NCBI RefSeq assembly: GCF_016907255.1
Contig: NZ_JAFBBQ010000001.1
Span: 2,542,001-2,606,000 of the forward strand
DNA length: 64,000 nucleotides
Source: Microbacterium keratanolyticum
GTDB taxonomy: Bacteria > Actinomycetota > Actinomycetes > Actinomycetales > Microbacteriaceae
Reading direction: 5' to 3'
Within the stretch, counting starts at the first letter, position 1. Each line of letters starts with the position of its first letter. This document shows, piece after piece, positions 63,648 to 64,000 of this stretch. The notes under the pieces were generated by a model. The model searched no databases. It was not told the DNA's origin and saw only the letters and a program-made list of their open reading frames with translations. A program made the translations under genes and the position numbers.

Positions 63648-64000
63648 GTGACCTCGACTTCAGAGCCGCAAGCGGCCACACCATCCCCTTCACGACGCAT
63701 TCTGACTGTCGTCGTGACGATCATCGCGGCGCTCATCGCCGCGTTCTTCGCGTTCTCCTCGCTCTTCACGGACTTCCTCTGGTTCGACCAGCTGGGATAC
63801 ACCGAGGTGCTGACCACGAAGTGGATCGCGACGGTGGTGATGTTCCTCGTCGGGTTCATCGGCATGGCCGTGCCGCTGTTCGTCACGATCCAACTCGCAT
63901 ACCGGATGCGCCCTGTCTACGTGCGTCTGAGCTCACAGCTCGACCGCTACCAGGAGGTCATTGAGCCGCTGCGACGCCTGGCGATGTGGGGCATGCCGAT
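63648..64000 (+). CDS. UPF0182 membrane protein (partial, runs off the window)
   Basis: Only the first 117 codons are present. They read TSTSEPQAATPSPSRRILTV, one helix (about 18-40), the family segment FTDFLWFDQLGYTEVLTTKW, and a second helix, then RPVYVRLSSQLDRYQEVIEP. This is the opening of the actinobacterial UPF0182 family (Rv3193c type), whose full length is about 950-1000 residues with several helices and a large extracytoplasmic part. Function unknown. The GTG start is set by the -10 box six bases upstream. Confidence 0.9.
   Translation, partial: MTSTSEPQAATPSPSRRILTVVVTIIAALIAAFFAFSSLFTDFLWFDQLGYTEVLTTKWIATVVMFLVGFIGMAVPLFVTIQLAYRMRPVYVRLSSQLDRYQEVIEPLRRLAMWGMP

Overview
The window is core chromosome of a high-G+C actinobacterium, most likely a member of the Microbacteriaceae close to Microbacterium. 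Support comes from the protein families (actinobacterial DapD, AdnAB, DUF3117, DUF3107, DUF6113, UPF0182), frequent GTG starts, many 4-base ATGA/GTGA start-stop overlaps, and many genes whose -10 hexamer (TAxxxT) lies only 6-7 bases before the start codon, as in leaderless transcripts. I see no insertion sequence, prophage, CRISPR array, rRNA or tRNA. The assignment is made by reading the sequence, without a database search.

Region by region. 1-5.6 kb (minus strand): an NAD synthesis operon nrtR-nadA-nadB-nadC-nadS, with a candidate repressor site in front. 5.6-11.5 kb: a five-gene oligopeptide-type ABC importer (binding protein, two permeases, two ATPases) behind a promoter overlapped by a strong inverted repeat. 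11.4-16.1 kb: a tandem glycine riboswitch followed by gcvT-gcvH-gcvP. 16.2-22.2 kb: a second oligopeptide importer with a fused double ATPase, then a PH-domain membrane protein. 22.2-26.2 kb: a CPBP-family membrane protein, typA, and a secreted transglycosylase-like protein behind a long structured leader. 26.2-28.4 kb: an XRE-cupin regulator divergent from azlCD, and a small membrane protein. 28.3-35.1 kb: ferredoxin, dapC, citrate synthase, a DEAD-box helicase, and the divergent pair dapD/dapE. Three of the four succinylase-branch lysine/peptidoglycan genes are therefore close together.

35.1-49.3 kb: a PIG-V-like membrane glycosyltransferase, DUF3117, an O-methyltransferase, tatB, the operon MgtE-N/CBS protein-DUF1003-mrp, a stress-protein-17M-like membrane protein with an alpha/beta hydrolase, an aminopeptidase P, DUF3054, an endonuclease/exonuclease/phosphatase protein, a PHP phosphoesterase, a second DEAD-box helicase, a ferritin-like protein and DUF3107. 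49.4-64 kb: a DNA-repair and protein-processing block whose order resembles Mycobacterium tuberculosis Rv3202c-Rv3193c from memory: adnA-adnB, a phosphotransferase, nudC-uvrD2, then on the opposite strand a cyclodehydratase-like protein and a zincin-like protein, then a PDZ/Lon-type protease and the start of a UPF0182 membrane protein that runs off the window.

The most unusual points are the orphan cyclodehydratase-like gene, whose zinc-type cysteines lie antisense to the helicase motif VI end of uvrD2; the conserved but unexplained protease/membrane island around it; the unassigned structured leader at 25.2-25.4 kb; three Fe-S or helicase proteins with missing family landmarks (AdnA, Mrp, UvrD2); and a dispersed GGATGC/GCATCC motif that recurs in codon contexts that look atypical for this genome.
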